Origin: Alphaproteobacteria bacterium
Lineage (GTDB): Bacteria; Pseudomonadota; Alphaproteobacteria; Micropepsales; Micropepsaceae
Length of the DNA stretch: 53,197 bases
Assembly: GCA_023259375.1 (NCBI GenBank)
Contig: JAHFQC010000010.1
Coordinates: 23,149-76,345, forward strand
Reading direction: 5' to 3'
Below the pieces are notes generated by a model. The model saw only the letters and a program-made list of their open reading frames with translations. It was not told the DNA's origin and did not search any database. Each line of letters opens with the position of its first letter. Position 1 is the first letter of the stretch. Of this stretch, positions 1 to 8,716 are shown one piece after another. A program made the position numbers and the translations under genes.

Positions 1-1287
1 CTGTGCGCCAACATGCTGATCGTCGCCGCGTTCCCGATCCTGACGGTGACGCTCGCGATGCTCGGCCTCGACCGCTATTTCGGCATGCACTTCTTCACGC
101 ATGACGGCGGCGGCAACCCGATGATGTACGTCAACCTCATCTGGGCGTGGGGCCATCCCGAGGTCTACATCCTCGTCATTCCATGCTTCGGCATCTATTC
201 CGAAGTGGTGGCGACGTTCTCGGGCAAGGCGCTGTTCGGCTACAAGTCGATGGTTTACGCCACGATGTGCATCACCATCCTGTCGTTCCTCGTCTGGCTG
301 CATCACTTCTTCACCATGGGCTCGGGCGCCAACGTCAATGCCTTCTTCGGCATCACGACGATGATCATCTCGATCCCGACCGGCGTGAAGATCTTCAACT
401 GGCTGTTCACGATGTACCGCGGCCGCGTGCGGTTCGAGGTGCCGGTGCTGTGGACCCTCGGCTTCATCGTCACCTTCGCCATCGGCGGCATGACCGGCGT
501 TTTGATGGCGGTGCCGGCCGCCGATTTTGTGCTGCACAATTCGCTGTTCCTGATCGCCCACTTCCACAACGCGATCATCGGCGGCGTGGTGTTCGGCGTC
601 ATGGCCGGGTTCTCCTACTGGTTCCCCAAGGCGACCGGCTTCAAGCTCGATCCCTTCCTTGGCAAGGTATCGTTCTGGTGCTGGCTGATCGGCTTCTATG
701 TCGCCTTCATGCCGATCTATGCCCTCGGCCTGATGGGCATGACGCGGCGTCTGGCACATGTCGACAACCCGGTATGGCAGGCTTATCTGGTCGTGGCCGC
801 GATAGGCGCCGTCATCATCGGCATCGGTATTGCCGCGACGGTAGCGCAGATCGTTCTGTCCATCATCCGCCGCGACAAGCTCAAGGACACCACCGGCGAT
901 CCTTGGAACGGGCGCACGCTGGAGTGGGCGACCTCGTCGCCGCCGGCTTTCTACAACTTCGCCAACGTTCCCGTGGTGAAGGGCATTGATGCCTTCTGGG
1001 CCATGAAGCAGGAAGGCAAGGCACCCAAGCTGGAGCCGTCGTATGCGAAAATCCACATGCCGAAGAACACCGGCACCGGCTTCATCATCGGCATTCTGTC
1101 GATCGGACTCGGATTCGCACTGACCTGGCATATCTGGTGGATGGCGGCCGGCGCATTCCTGGCGATGATCGGCATGACCATCTGGCATAGCTTCGACGAG
1201 CATCGCGACTGGTTCGTGCCGTCCGAGACGGTGGCGCGTACCGAAGCGCTCCACTTTGGCGCCAAGGCTCCGGAGGTGGTGCAATGA
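1..1287 (+). CDS. cyoB: Cytochrome bo3 ubiquinol oxidase subunit I (CyoB), 5' end missing
   Basis: This is the C-terminal 428 residues of the heme-copper oxidase subunit that carries heme b, heme o3 and CuB and reduces O2 to water while pumping protons across the inner membrane. The reading frame is open from base 1, so the gene starts outside the window; E. coli CyoB is about 663 residues. The CuB-ligand motif [11 protein letters not shown], the paired His of [10 protein letters not shown], the K-channel region PTGVKIFNW and the heme-ligand motif HFHNAIIGG are all present, so the enzyme looks functional. Hydrophobic membrane helices continue to the C-terminus. Its stop overlaps the start of cyoC by four bases (ATGA), which indicates translational coupling. 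The quinol assignment rests on the cyoC-cyoD order and overall similarity to bo3 oxidases. Confidence 0.97.
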   Translation: MCANMLIVAAFPILTVTLAMLGLDRYFGMHFFTHDGGGNPMMYVNLIWAWGHPEVYILVIPCFGIYSEVVATFSGKALFGYKSMVYATMCITILSFLVWLHHFFTMGSGANVNAFFGITTMIISIPTGVKIFNWLFTMYRGRVRFEVPVLWTLGFIVTFAIGGMTGVLMAVPAADFVLHNSLFLIAHFHNAIIGGVVFGVMAGFSYWFPKATGFKLDPFLGKVSFWCWLIGFYVAFMPIYALGLMGMTRRLAHVDNPVWQAYLVVAAIGAVIIGIGIAATVAQIVLSIIRRDKLKDTTGDPWNGRTLEWATSSPPAFYNFANVPVVKGIDAFWAMKQEGKAPKLEPSYAKIHMPKNTGTGFIIGILSIGLGFALTWHIWWMAAGAFLAMIGMTIWHSFDEHRDWFVPSETVARTEALHFGAKAPEVVQ

Positions 1288-1886
1288 CCGCGATCGTCAA
1301 AGACCGGGAGTTCGCCCACGCCGATCATTCGGACGCCGGCAAGACGCCGCTCGGCTTCTGGATCTACCTGATGAGCGACTGCGTGCTGTTCGCGTCGATC
1401 TTCGCCGGGTTCGTCGTGCTGCGCGACAATCTCAACGGCGGACCGGCGGGACGCGAGCTGTTCGATCTCTCGTTCGTCGCGGTGGAAACGGCTCTGCTGC
1501 TGGTCTCGAGTCTGACCTACGGCATGGCGATGATCGCGGCGAATGCGGGAAACTTGCGGACCGTGTTCGTCTGGCTGGCGCTGACGTTCCTCTGCGGCTT
1601 CGGCTTCGTGTCGATGGAAGTGCACGAGTTCTCCAAGTTGATCGCCGAAGGCGCCGGCCCGGATCGCTCCGGCTTCCTGTCGGCCTTCTTCACCTTGGTC
1701 GGCACCCACGGCCTGCACGTGACGTCGGGCCTGGTCTGGATGGGCGTGATGTTCGTTCAGCTGGCGCTGAGGAGCCTCACGGCGGTCAACCGGACGCGGC
1801 TGTTGCTGCTCAGCCTGTTCTGGCACTTCCTCGACATCGTCTGGATCGGGGTGTTCAGCATCGTCTATCTGATGGGAGCGGCGTGA
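1284..1886 (+). CDS. cyoC: Cytochrome bo3 ubiquinol oxidase subunit III (CyoC)
   Basis: CyoC is the membrane subunit III of the bo3 quinol oxidase; it stabilises subunit I and carries no redox centre. The 200-residue length matches the family (about 200) and five membrane spans are visible. Family-typical stretches include [14 protein letters not shown] near the N-terminus, FVSMEVHEF in the middle, [11 protein letters not shown], and [13 protein letters not shown] at the C-terminus. The start ATG sits inside the end of cyoB in an ATGA overlap, and the stop overlaps the cyoD start, so all three genes form one translational unit. Confidence 0.97.
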   Translation: MTAIVKDREFAHADHSDAGKTPLGFWIYLMSDCVLFASIFAGFVVLRDNLNGGPAGRELFDLSFVAVETALLLVSSLTYGMAMIAANAGNLRTVFVWLALTFLCGFGFVSMEVHEFSKLIAEGAGPDRSGFLSAFFTLVGTHGLHVTSGLVWMGVMFVQLALRSLTAVNRTRLLLLSLFWHFLDIVWIGVFSIVYLMGAA

Positions 1887-2263
1887 TGACCAAGCCGGTC
1901 GACAAGCACGAGTTCGAAGACGGCCACGCGTTTGAGGATGCCGGTGCCGGTCACGCCACCGTCAAATCCTATCTCGTCGGCTTCGTTCTGTCGGTGATTC
2001 TGACGGGAGTGCCGTTCTGGCTGGTGATGACCCATGCCGCGCCTGCGGGCATTCTGATCCCGGCGATCATTGCCGTCGGCGTCGTGCAGATCGGGGTCCA
2101 CCTCAAATGCTTCCTGCACATGGACAGGAGCGCCAGTCAGCAGTGGAACAACGCCGCCTTCGTGTTCGCGGCGATCATCGTCGGCATTCTGATCGTCGGC
2201 TCGCTGTGGATCATGTATCACCTCAACATGAACATGATGCCTGGTATGATGCCGGTGGAGTAG
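1886..2263 (+). CDS. cyoD: Cytochrome bo3 ubiquinol oxidase subunit IV (CyoD)
   Basis: CyoD is the small subunit IV of the bo3 oxidase and is thought to assist CuB-site assembly in subunit I. The protein has 125 residues: a charged cytoplasmic N-terminus rich in Asp, Glu and His, then three membrane helices with the family stretch QIGVHLKCFLHMD in the second loop. The start ATG at 1886 shares its first base with the cyoC stop TGA. The C-terminus is Met-rich (five Met in the last dozen or so residues), which I would not over-interpret. No further cyo gene (cyoE or a SURF1-like gene) follows; the next gene is on the other strand. Confidence 0.95.
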   Translation: MTKPVDKHEFEDGHAFEDAGAGHATVKSYLVGFVLSVILTGVPFWLVMTHAAPAGILIPAIIAVGVVQIGVHLKCFLHMDRSASQQWNNAAFVFAAIIVGILIVGSLWIMYHLNMNMMPGMMPVE

Positions 2264-2267
2264 GGCG

Positions 2268-2657
2268 CTACTTCGCGCCCATTTCCTGGATCAGGCCGAT
2301 CACGACCCGGCGCTGCTGTGCGTTCTTGATGCGCCGGAACCCTTCGCACAGGTTCCAGCCTTCCGGACTGAGCGAAAAGGCGGTGATTTCGTCTTGCTTC
2401 TGGCTGTGCCGCGAGCCGTCGGCGGTGCCGACACATTTCGGAAACAGATCCTGGATAGCGACGCCGTAGAGCGAGGCAAACTGAAACAGCCGGCCGGCAC
2501 CGATGCGATTGAGGCCTGCTTCGTATTTCTGGATCTGCTGGAAGGTCACGCCGAGTTGCTTGGCGATCTCCGCCTGCGATAGGCCGAGCTGCTTACGACA
2601 TGTGCGCAGTCGCGCGGCGACGTAAGCGTCGATCGGGTTGGCTGCTTTTGAGGACAT
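2268..2657 (-). CDS. XRE-family helix-turn-helix transcriptional regulator
   Basis: A small regulator of about 129 residues with an N-terminal Cro/C1-type helix-turn-helix (residues about 13-65; key stretch LGLSQAEIAKQLGVTFQQIQ, then KYEAG and I/L-rich helices) and a C-terminal helical tail that probably dimerises. This is a common alphaproteobacterial single-domain XRE family of unknown target. The start is uncertain: I chose the ATG at 2657 because the family core begins there, but an ATG at 2687 and a TTG at 2708 are in frame, and none has a clear ribosome binding site. It converges on cyoD with a gap of only 4 bases, so the two transcripts end against each other. There is no evidence that it controls cyo. 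Confidence 0.88.
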   Translation of the reverse strand: MSSKAANPIDAYVAARLRTCRKQLGLSQAEIAKQLGVTFQQIQKYEAGLNRIGAGRLFQFASLYGVAIQDLFPKCVGTADGSRHSQKQDEITAFSLSPEGWNLCEGFRRIKNAQQRRVVIGLIQEMGAK

Positions 2658-2780
2658 CGCGTCCGCGGATGATGACTGCGGCAGCATACAAAGCGCGCGC
2701 CGCGGCAAATGACAACGGAGCGGAAATAGGGATTGTCAGCGCCCTAAACCGTAAGTTGACGTTTTACCATTAATAAACGC

Positions 2781-2801
2781 CCATATTTGCGGCTAATATG
2801 G
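2781..2801. promoter_or_regulatory. Inverted repeat upstream of the XRE gene
   Basis: CCATATT and AATATGG form perfect 7-base arms around a 7-base spacer in an AT-rich patch. The site lies between the LysR stop and the XRE start, so it sits where the XRE promoter should be and could be an autoregulatory operator. This is a positional inference only. Confidence 0.3.
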
Positions 2802-2814
2802 TTTCTGACCAATA

Positions 2815-3870
2815 TCAGCGCCGGGACTTCTTTCGTTCCCGCGGGCTTGGTCGTGCGGGCTCGCCCAGCGAGACGTCGAACGGGTTTCCGAGCGGCTCGC
2901 CGCGGTACTTCTTCTTCAATTCCTGCGGTGGGATGTACTCGTCGCGGAACCACGGATTGTGTCGCGGCGAGAACGTTTCGACCAGCCAGTCGGCCAGGGC
3001 GCGGACGCGTGGGATCTGGTCGGCGCTCTCGTGGTAGGTCATCCAGATGTCGGCCTGATAGTGAATCGGCAGATCGAACGGGATGAGCGGCGTATCGAAA
3101 GCATAGATGTAGGTCGGCAGCATTCCGACGCCGGCGCCGCGTGCGACCGCCCAGTAATGCACGCTCGATACGTTCGAGCGTTGCGCGACGAACTTCTCGG
3201 GGGCAACGCCGGGAAAGAAGCGGTTGTAAAGCTTGTGGGCGTTCTCGTCGTTCTCGGTCTGGATCACCAGCCGGTGATTCACCAGATCGGCCATGCTTTT
3301 CGGGACGCCGTAGCGGTCGATGTAGGACTGGGCGGCAAAGAAACTGAAATGCATGCGTCCGAGCTTGACGACTTTGAGATCCTTGGCGGTGGGACGCGTG
3401 ATCTGAACGGCGAGATCGGTCTCCAGCCGCAGGACATCGGAGGACTGCATCGTCGCCTGCACGTCGACCAGCAGTTCGGGATGGCGCCGCTGGAACTCCA
3501 CCAGCCGGTTGCCCACCCAAACGGCACCGAGGCCCTCGGTGACCGACAGCCGCACTTCGCCGGTCATGGCTTTTTGCGCCGGTTCGCATACGCGCACGAG
3601 CTCGAACGAGGTTTTCTCCATTTCGGCGACCAGTTCCAGCACACGTTCGCCCTCGGCCGTGACCCGGACCCCGTCGACGTGGCGGGTGACCAACGTGGCG
3701 TTGAGAGATGCCTCAAAACCATCTATCCTGGCACGCAGCGCGTTCACCGAAATGCCGAGATAGTCGGCGGTCGCACGGAAGCTGCGGCGGCGGACCAATT
3801 CCAGGAAAAGGTGTGCCCCTTCCCAGTCGGTGAGGCCGCGGATCGGGCGCCGCAGCACGTGTTCGCTCAT
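2815..3870 (-). CDS. LysR-family transcriptional regulator
   Basis: A LysR-type regulator of 351 residues from the ATG at 3870, chosen because a GGGG-containing Shine-Dalgarno-like stretch lies just upstream; an ATG at 3900 and a GTG at 3915 would extend it. The winged helix-turn-helix lies near residues 15-75 (FLELVRRRSFRATADYLGIS, then a recognition helix) and the periplasmic-binding-protein-like effector domain covers about residues 105-310. The protein is longer than the usual 300 residues because of a basic C-terminal tail of roughly 40 residues ending in KKSRR. It lacks an obvious divergent partner metabolic gene; the opposite-strand neighbour encodes a small lysine-rich protein. Target and effector are unknown. 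Confidence 0.9.
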   Translation of the reverse strand: MSEHVLRRPIRGLTDWEGAHLFLELVRRRSFRATADYLGISVNALRARIDGFEASLNATLVTRHVDGVRVTAEGERVLELVAEMEKTSFELVRVCEPAQKAMTGEVRLSVTEGLGAVWVGNRLVEFQRRHPELLVDVQATMQSSDVLRLETDLAVQITRPTAKDLKVVKLGRMHFSFFAAQSYIDRYGVPKSMADLVNHRLVIQTENDENAHKLYNRFFPGVAPEKFVAQRSNVSSVHYWAVARGAGVGMLPTYIYAFDTPLIPFDLPIHYQADIWMTYHESADQIPRVRALADWLVETFSPRHNPWFRDEYIPPQELKKKYRGEPLGNPFDVSLGEPARPSPRERKKSRR

Positions 3871-3955
3871 ACGAACACCCCGTTCGCCACCATTCTGCAT
3901 ACGGACTACTCCCACTCGGCTAAATCAGTGTCGCAATGTTTGCCGGAGTAAAAAA

Positions 3956-4261
3956 ATGCGACAGACCACAGGCAAACGCAAACCGGCAACCAAGGGGCGA
4001 ACGGCCGCACCGCGGCGGAAACCGGCCGCATCAGCTAAGGAAGCCGACAAGACCGAGGCGGCGCTGGCGACACTGTTGGCACTGTTGCACGCCGATCGCT
4101 GGCTGTTCGAGGCCACCGAACTTGCCAAGAAGGGCAACCTGACGGCCGAGACCAAGGAATTCGACCGCATCCGGCTGGCGATTGTCGCTTCGCTTAACCG
4201 GCTGCAGCCCCGCGCTTACGGCGCCATGACGCGCGGCGGATATTTGGCGGGAGGCTACTAG
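3956..4261 (+). CDS. Small hypothetical protein with a basic N-terminus
   Basis: A protein of 101 residues that I do not recognise. The first 35 residues are rich in Lys, Arg, Pro and Ala, reminiscent of DNA-binding tails. The remainder is a predicted helical segment starting near TEAALATLLALLHADRWLFE with alternating hydrophobics and charges, ending in RAYGAMTRGGYLAGGY. The ATG at 3956 has CCGGAG 8 bases upstream, which supports the start. It is divergent from the LysR gene (85 bases between starts) and converges on the FixJ-like gene. Confidence 0.65.
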   Translation: MRQTTGKRKPATKGRTAAPRRKPAASAKEADKTEAALATLLALLHADRWLFEATELAKKGNLTAETKEFDRIRLAIVASLNRLQPRAYGAMTRGGYLAGGY

Positions 4262-4279
4262 CGCTTTCCGGCGATGCGG

Positions 4280-4900
4280 TCAGTTGCCCGCGACCGGGCG
4301 GCGCGCCGCAAGCGTAGTGCGCACCAGATCGGACAGGCTATGCGCCTTCAGCTTGGTCATGATCTGCGCGCGATAGACTTCCACGGTACGGGGAGAGATC
4401 CCGAGCTTTTGTGCCGCGGCTTTGTTGGATTGCCCGGCGACCAGTTCGTCGAGCACGTGTTGCTCCCGGGGGGTGAGTAGGGCCAGGAGGCGCCGAGCCG
4501 AACGAGCTTCGGCACTCCTGGCCCTGATCTCTTCGCCGATGCTGATGGCACGGCGGATCGAGGATAAGAGGGCCTCCACGTTCAGCGGCTTTTCCAGGAA
4601 ATCGACGGCACCGGCCTTCATCGCTTTGACGGCGAGATCGACTTCGCCGTGTCCCGTCACGATCACGACCGGAAGATCGCCCCGGCGGCGCGCCACTTCG
4701 CGCTGGAGCATGAGCCCGTCGATGCCGGGCATGCAGAGGTCGGCGATCACGCAGGCTGCGCCGAAGACGTCGGCATCGAGGAATTCGGCGGCGCTCCCAT
4801 AGTCCCTCACCGTGAAATCGGCTGCTTCGAGAAGCAGGCGCAATGACGCGCGGATATCGACGTCGTCATCAACAATACAGACAGCAGGGATCGTGTTCAT
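4280..4900 (-). CDS. FixJ-family response regulator (receiver plus LuxR-type HTH)
   Basis: A two-domain response regulator of 206 residues. The receiver (about 5-120) keeps the acidic pair D11/D12, the phosphoacceptor D54 (VIADLCMPGIDG), T82 and K104. The LuxR-type helix-turn-helix lies at about 140-200 (LTPREQHVLDELVAGQSNKA, then SPRTVEVYRAQIMTKL), the pattern of FixJ/NarL proteins. FixJ proteins are phosphorylated by FixL-type PAS-heme kinases and activate fixK and respiratory genes. No cognate kinase gene adjoins it, so it is an orphan here; a FixK-like gene lies 3 kb away. It is divergent from an orphan receiver-like gene across 254 bases with no feature I can name. The physiological signal is unknown. 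Confidence 0.9.
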   Translation of the reverse strand: MNTIPAVCIVDDDVDIRASLRLLLEAADFTVRDYGSAAEFLDADVFGAACVIADLCMPGIDGLMLQREVARRRGDLPVVIVTGHGEVDLAVKAMKAGAVDFLEKPLNVEALLSSIRRAISIGEEIRARSAEARSARRLLALLTPREQHVLDELVAGQSNKAAAQKLGISPRTVEVYRAQIMTKLKAHSLSDLVRTTLAARRPVAGN

Positions 4901-5154
4901 TGTCAGGCCTCGCGCGCTCTCAATGCCGTGGGCGCAAGACGAACGCCATGCGGCGCCAAGCCGCTAACCTTAATGGTGCGCAAAGCTTACAAACTCAGCC
5001 CGTTCCCGAACGTACTTTGTCACCAACGCATCGCACTGACTGTACGCAGAACAACGAACGCCTGTTGTGCCGAAATGGAACGGTAAGCATAACACCGCAT
5101 TGTACACCCACGCCGGAGGGAACACGATCTCCCGTTGGAAGATATGGGCATTGC

Positions 5155-5538
5155 ATGATGCGCGGGATCTGTCTCATCAGTGCCGGACATGACGGCGGCC
5201 AAAATCTCGCCGGGCTCTTCAGGGCTTGCTGTCTGGAGGTCTGGACACCCCAATCTGTTGAGGATGCCCGTATCTATGGTGCAGCCCTGTGCCTCGTTAT
5301 CGACATGGCGGGTGATGCCGGCTATCGCACTTTGCGGCTGTTCCGGGAATACGGAATAACCACGCCAGCGCTCCTGATCGTCGATCCCGGCTGCGAAGTG
5401 GCGATTTCCCAACTCAACTACGGCAACGTTATGGACGTGATCCCGCGCGACGCCAATCCGCTGCGCATCATGCGCTGGATTCAGTCAATGATTGCAGCGC
5501 GTAGCGTGCTGGATCAGGCGCAGCGCCTCTCGGCATGA
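5155..5538 (+). CDS. Orphan receiver-like protein with degenerate active site
   Basis: This 127-residue protein has the hydrophobic beta/alpha rhythm of a stand-alone response-regulator receiver: ICLISAGHD as beta1, ALCLVIDM as beta3 with D50 at the phosphoacceptor position, TTPALLIVD as beta4, and NVMDVIPRDANPLRIMRW as beta5/alpha5. The acidic pair after beta1 is lost, the Thr/Ser after beta4 is replaced (D77 or so), and the conserved beta5 Lys is Arg98. It may therefore be a pseudo-receiver that signals by binding rather than phosphorylation. Two adjacent ATG codons (5155 and 5158) are possible starts; the frame stays open further upstream, but that part has no family features. It is divergent from the FixJ-like gene. 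Confidence 0.6.
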   Translation: MMRGICLISAGHDGGQNLAGLFRACCLEVWTPQSVEDARIYGAALCLVIDMAGDAGYRTLRLFREYGITTPALLIVDPGCEVAISQLNYGNVMDVIPRDANPLRIMRWIQSMIAARSVLDQAQRLSA

Positions 5539-5633
5539 AACCGGCGGACGTTTGCGGCGTTCTTCCCGCGGAACGCTTGTCCGCGCGGCCGATTATTGGA
5601 AAACCGGTTTGGCGGGAAACGAAAAAGGACACC

Positions 5634-6218
5634 ATGCGCCGCCTCGTCGTTGTCAACGGTCACCCGGATCCGCGCCAGGAGCGGTTCTGCGCGGCGCTGA
5701 CGAAGGCGTATGTGCGCGGCGGCGTCGCCGGCGGCTGGAGCACGGTCTCGCTCAGCGTCGGCGAATTGGCGCTGTCGTCGCTGCAGGCTTTGGCGGAAGG
5801 CGATCAGCCCGATGCGGACGCCGCTGCGATGCTGGCGGAAATCGAACAGGCTGACCGGCTCGCACTGGTGTTTCCGCTGTGGTTCGGCAAGCCGCCGGAG
5901 CCGTTGTCGGCCCTGTTTGGGCGTGTAGCACCGCGCAAGGCCCATGTGGTGGTCACCATGGACATGCCGGCGTTCGCCTACCGCTCGATCTTGCGCGGGC
6001 CTGAGCGGTCGCCGATGCTCGCCGTACCGGGCATCGACGTGGAAGCGCCGGTGCTGATCGGCTGTGTCTCCTCGATCAGCCTCGAACAGCGCCATGCCTG
6101 GCTGAAAACGCTCAGCGAGTACGGCGAGCGGACCCATTTCGGCAGCACGATCGTGCCGTCACGGGTTCAGGCGTTCGCGGACATGATCGACCGCACCGTG
6201 GCGCAGCTCTGGGCCTAG
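5634..6218 (+). CDS. Flavodoxin-fold NAD(P)H dehydrogenase (quinone) family protein
   Basis: A 194-residue protein of the Flavodoxin_2 / NQO1-KefF type, which usually binds FMN or FAD and reduces quinones or electrophiles with NAD(P)H. The N-terminal phosphate-binding region LVVVNGHPDP is followed by helices, and the FPLWFGKPPEPLSALFGRV stretch matches the family motif in the flavin/quinone pocket. The start at 5634 is supported by AAAGGA five bases upstream; the 95-base gap after the orphan receiver makes co-transcription possible. The C-terminal half is less conserved than in NQO1 and lacks an obvious GIL-type loop, so substrate and cofactor preference are open. Confidence 0.8.
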   Translation: MRRLVVVNGHPDPRQERFCAALTKAYVRGGVAGGWSTVSLSVGELALSSLQALAEGDQPDADAAAMLAEIEQADRLALVFPLWFGKPPEPLSALFGRVAPRKAHVVVTMDMPAFAYRSILRGPERSPMLAVPGIDVEAPVLIGCVSSISLEQRHAWLKTLSEYGERTHFGSTIVPSRVQAFADMIDRTVAQLWA

Positions 6219-6279
6219 AGCGATCTATCTGAAAAGTACGATCTGCCGAAAAGAGAACCTCGTCAGCCGAAGCCGCCGC

Positions 6280-7956
6280 TCACGCGGCGGTGACGACCTG
6301 CGGCTGCAGCAGCGTTTCGGTGAAGTGGGCGAGGTCGGTGTTGTCGGTGAACGTCACTAGCGTCGCACCGTCGGGCAGACGGGTCACGTCGAGGGAAAGA
6401 GCCCTGCCATCGGCCCGCGCCAGATCGCTCCATTCGCCGAGACGTTCGGGTTCGCTCTCGTTCACACCGGCGGCGATCATGCTCCAGATGCCGTCGCGGC
6501 CGATCCGTCCGGCGCAAAGATCGGCAATCCGGGTGAGGTGTGGCTCGCCGGCCAGTTCGTTTTCCGACAGCTGCCACAGCCGGGCGAACATGTCGTTGTG
6601 CAGGCGCAAGCGTCCGTCCGGTCCGAACAGGGCGAGGGCCTGCTCGACGGTATTGACCAGTGCGCGTTGGGTATTCAGGAGCAGCTGGTGCGTCGTTTCC
6701 ATGCGCAGCCGTTCGCTGATGTCGCGGAAGAGGTAGACCGTTCCGCCGAGCAGATACGGCACCGAACGGACGTCCACGCTCATGCCGGTCGGCAGGTGCC
6801 ACGTCTCCAGAACATGCTGGCCCGCTTCGTTGAACTGCTGCAGGTGTTCTTTCTTCCAGGCCGCAAAATTGCGCTGTTCGGGCACCCGGCGCATTTCGCG
6901 CAGCCGGTCGAGCACGTCGCCGAGTGTCGGATGGGCATCGAGCCACGCTTCCGGCAGGTGCCACATGCGGACATAGGCACTGTTGTAGGAAATCATCCGC
7001 TGGTCGGGGCCGAAGATCGCCACCGCGGTTTCCAGCGTGTTCAGCACCGCGCCGAAAGCATCGATCGAAAGCTGCAGTTGCGCTTCCGCCCGGGTCACCG
7101 CCGTGGTGTCGACGGCGAAGCCGGCGATGGAGCGGTCGTTGAGCCGCTTGAGGTCGATGGCCAGCGAGCGACGCTCGCCGTTGACGACGGCATAGCGCTT
7201 GGCGGCCGAGACGTCGCGGCCTTCGTTCGCGGCGCGCGCCAGATCGCGTTCGGAACGGTCGAGGCTGGCGTCGGACAGCAGCGCATCGCGCATCGTGGCC
7301 GAGCCGGTCGCCGCGAGAAACGCGCGGTTGGCCCAGGTCAGCACCAGATGCCGGTTGCGGATCCAGATCGGCACCGGCAGGGCGTCGAGGATCGCGGCGA
7401 AGTCATGTTGAGGTTCGTCGGCCGGGCGATCGATGCGGAAGAAGACGGCGGCGCGCGAGCCGACGGCACAACCGCGCACGGCGATTTGCGGGAAACTGGC
7501 GGTACGCACGGTCGCGTTAAAGCCGGTGCCGGCCGCCAGCAGGTCTTCGAGCTTGGCGGCGAGGACGGGCGCGTCGGGACCATCGAGGCAGGCCTGCAAC
7601 AATCCAGCGCCGCCGCGATAACTGAGGGGCGCGTTCATGTCGGAACCGAGCACTGCGATCGCTTCGGGGCAGGCCGAAATCATCGCTTCGCGAAAGCGCA
7701 CATCGGATTGGGTGCGGGCGAGGGCGGTGCGCATCGAGGCGCGGTAAGATCTGTGGCGCAAATGCGTCACGACCGCCCAAAGGCAGCAGCCGAGGCCCAG
7801 CAGGAGCGACGTCACCACGACGGCAGCGACGCTATAGTGGTGGGCAGGATCGTCGCCCAGCACGGTGAGCCAGTTGGCCAGCCGGGAGACGCTGGACAAG
7901 ACGAACAGGTATGCACCCATTACAACTTCAAAGGCCGTATGCATCTCTAGACCCAT
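6280..7956 (-). CDS. Membrane-anchored multi-PAS sensor protein lacking a kinase domain
   Basis: A 558-residue protein with two N-terminal membrane helices (about 10-30 and 42-64), a short helical linker, a degenerate sensor region (about 90-170) and three PAS-like modules (about 185-280, 300-405 and 425-540). The stretches NTLETAVAIFGPDQRMISYN and ALFGPDGRLRLHN are typical of large alphaproteobacterial PAS histidine kinases of the DivL/PdhS style. In those proteins a His-phosphotransfer and ATPase transmitter follows; here the protein ends right after the last PAS with a normal stop, and the next 60 bases hold no remnant. The ATG at 7956 has GAGAGG upstream. It may be a regulator that acts by protein contact, or a truncated kinase. 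Confidence 0.85.
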   Translation of the reverse strand: MGLEMHTAFEVVMGAYLFVLSSVSRLANWLTVLGDDPAHHYSVAAVVVTSLLLGLGCCLWAVVTHLRHRSYRASMRTALARTQSDVRFREAMISACPEAIAVLGSDMNAPLSYRGGAGLLQACLDGPDAPVLAAKLEDLLAAGTGFNATVRTASFPQIAVRGCAVGSRAAVFFRIDRPADEPQHDFAAILDALPVPIWIRNRHLVLTWANRAFLAATGSATMRDALLSDASLDRSERDLARAANEGRDVSAAKRYAVVNGERRSLAIDLKRLNDRSIAGFAVDTTAVTRAEAQLQLSIDAFGAVLNTLETAVAIFGPDQRMISYNSAYVRMWHLPEAWLDAHPTLGDVLDRLREMRRVPEQRNFAAWKKEHLQQFNEAGQHVLETWHLPTGMSVDVRSVPYLLGGTVYLFRDISERLRMETTHQLLLNTQRALVNTVEQALALFGPDGRLRLHNDMFARLWQLSENELAGEPHLTRIADLCAGRIGRDGIWSMIAAGVNESEPERLGEWSDLARADGRALSLDVTRLPDGATLVTFTDNTDLAHFTETLLQPQVVTAA

Positions 7957-8005
7957 TTGGCCTCTCTACAACGCACGAGAGCGGCCAATAGCTACAGAAA
8001 AAAAC

Positions 8006-8716
8006 TCAGGATAAGGATGGCTCGCCGGCAACGGCCGAAAGCGCCGAGGAATCCCGTACGATTACGAAGTGCGCATTCGGCACTTCGATCACATTTTCGG
8101 CCCGTAAGGCCGCCAACGCCCGGCATACCGTTTCGACGGTGAGGCCAAGATGATCCGCAATATCCTGGCGTCCCATCGGCAGATCGAGGCGGGCGCCGTA
8201 AACAAGCTGCGATTTCTGCAGCATCCGCATCAGGAACGTTGCGACGCGTTCGCGGGCGCTGAGGCAGCTGAGCAGGAAAAGGTGCTGATGGGCGCGCTGG
8301 ATGGAGTCGGACAGGTGGGTGAGAACTTCCGCGCGCAGATGATTGTTCCCTTCCCCGAGTCTGTCGAATTGATGCCGCGGATATGCCGCAATCGTGCTCG
8401 GCGACACGGCTTCCGCCGACAACGCGAAGGTACGGGCGTCGCCCAGACCCCAAATGTCACCGCCGAACAGAAAATCGGCAATATGGCGGCGGCCGTCTTT
8501 GCCGTGATGGGTAAGGCGCAAACACCCTGCGCTTACTACGTATATGTGAGCGGCGGCATCGCCGGCTGCCGCAATTTTATCACCGCGATGGAAACGCAAC
8601 CGTACTGCGCAATCCTTCAGACGCGTCAGATGATCGGAAATTCCCTGCTGTTGAGTGTCGGCATAAGCAATGTCGTCGGCGGTCACTGCGCGTTGGAGTG
8701 CTGCAGTCGATATCAT
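8006..8716 (-). CDS. Crp/Fnr-family transcriptional regulator, FixK-like
   Basis: A 236-residue regulator with an N-terminal cyclic-nucleotide-binding-type beta barrel (about 30-145; LRFHRGDKIAAAGDAAAHIY and the GDIWGLGD turn) followed by a dimerisation helix and a Crp-type helix-turn-helix (about 165-225; LPMGRQDIADHLGLTVETVC). The HTH start and E-x2-R-style recognition helix are of the FNR/FixK class. It has no N-terminal cysteine cluster, so it should not carry the oxygen-sensing 4Fe-4S centre of FNR, which fits FixK. FixK proteins act downstream of FixJ; a FixJ-like gene is 3.1 kb away and cyo 6 kb away. I searched the nearby intergenic DNA by eye for TTGAT-N4-ATCAA and found none. The gap to the PAS gene is 49 bases, same strand. 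Confidence 0.88.
   Translation of the reverse strand: MISTAALQRAVTADDIAYADTQQQGISDHLTRLKDCAVRLRFHRGDKIAAAGDAAAHIYVVSAGCLRLTHHGKDGRRHIADFLFGGDIWGLGDARTFALSAEAVSPSTIAAYPRHQFDRLGEGNNHLRAEVLTHLSDSIQRAHQHLFLLSCLSARERVATFLMRMLQKSQLVYGARLDLPMGRQDIADHLGLTVETVCRALAALRAENVIEVPNAHFVIVRDSSALSAVAGEPSLS

Noticed and set aside
4843..5154. Upstream extension of the orphan receiver gene
   Set aside because: It overlaps the FixJ-like start and promoter and encodes no receiver-like sequence.
6538..7950. Long open frame on the plus strand opposite the PAS sensor gene
   Set aside because: It is a GC-rich antisense shadow; it has no family motifs and is explained by the codon bias of the PAS gene.
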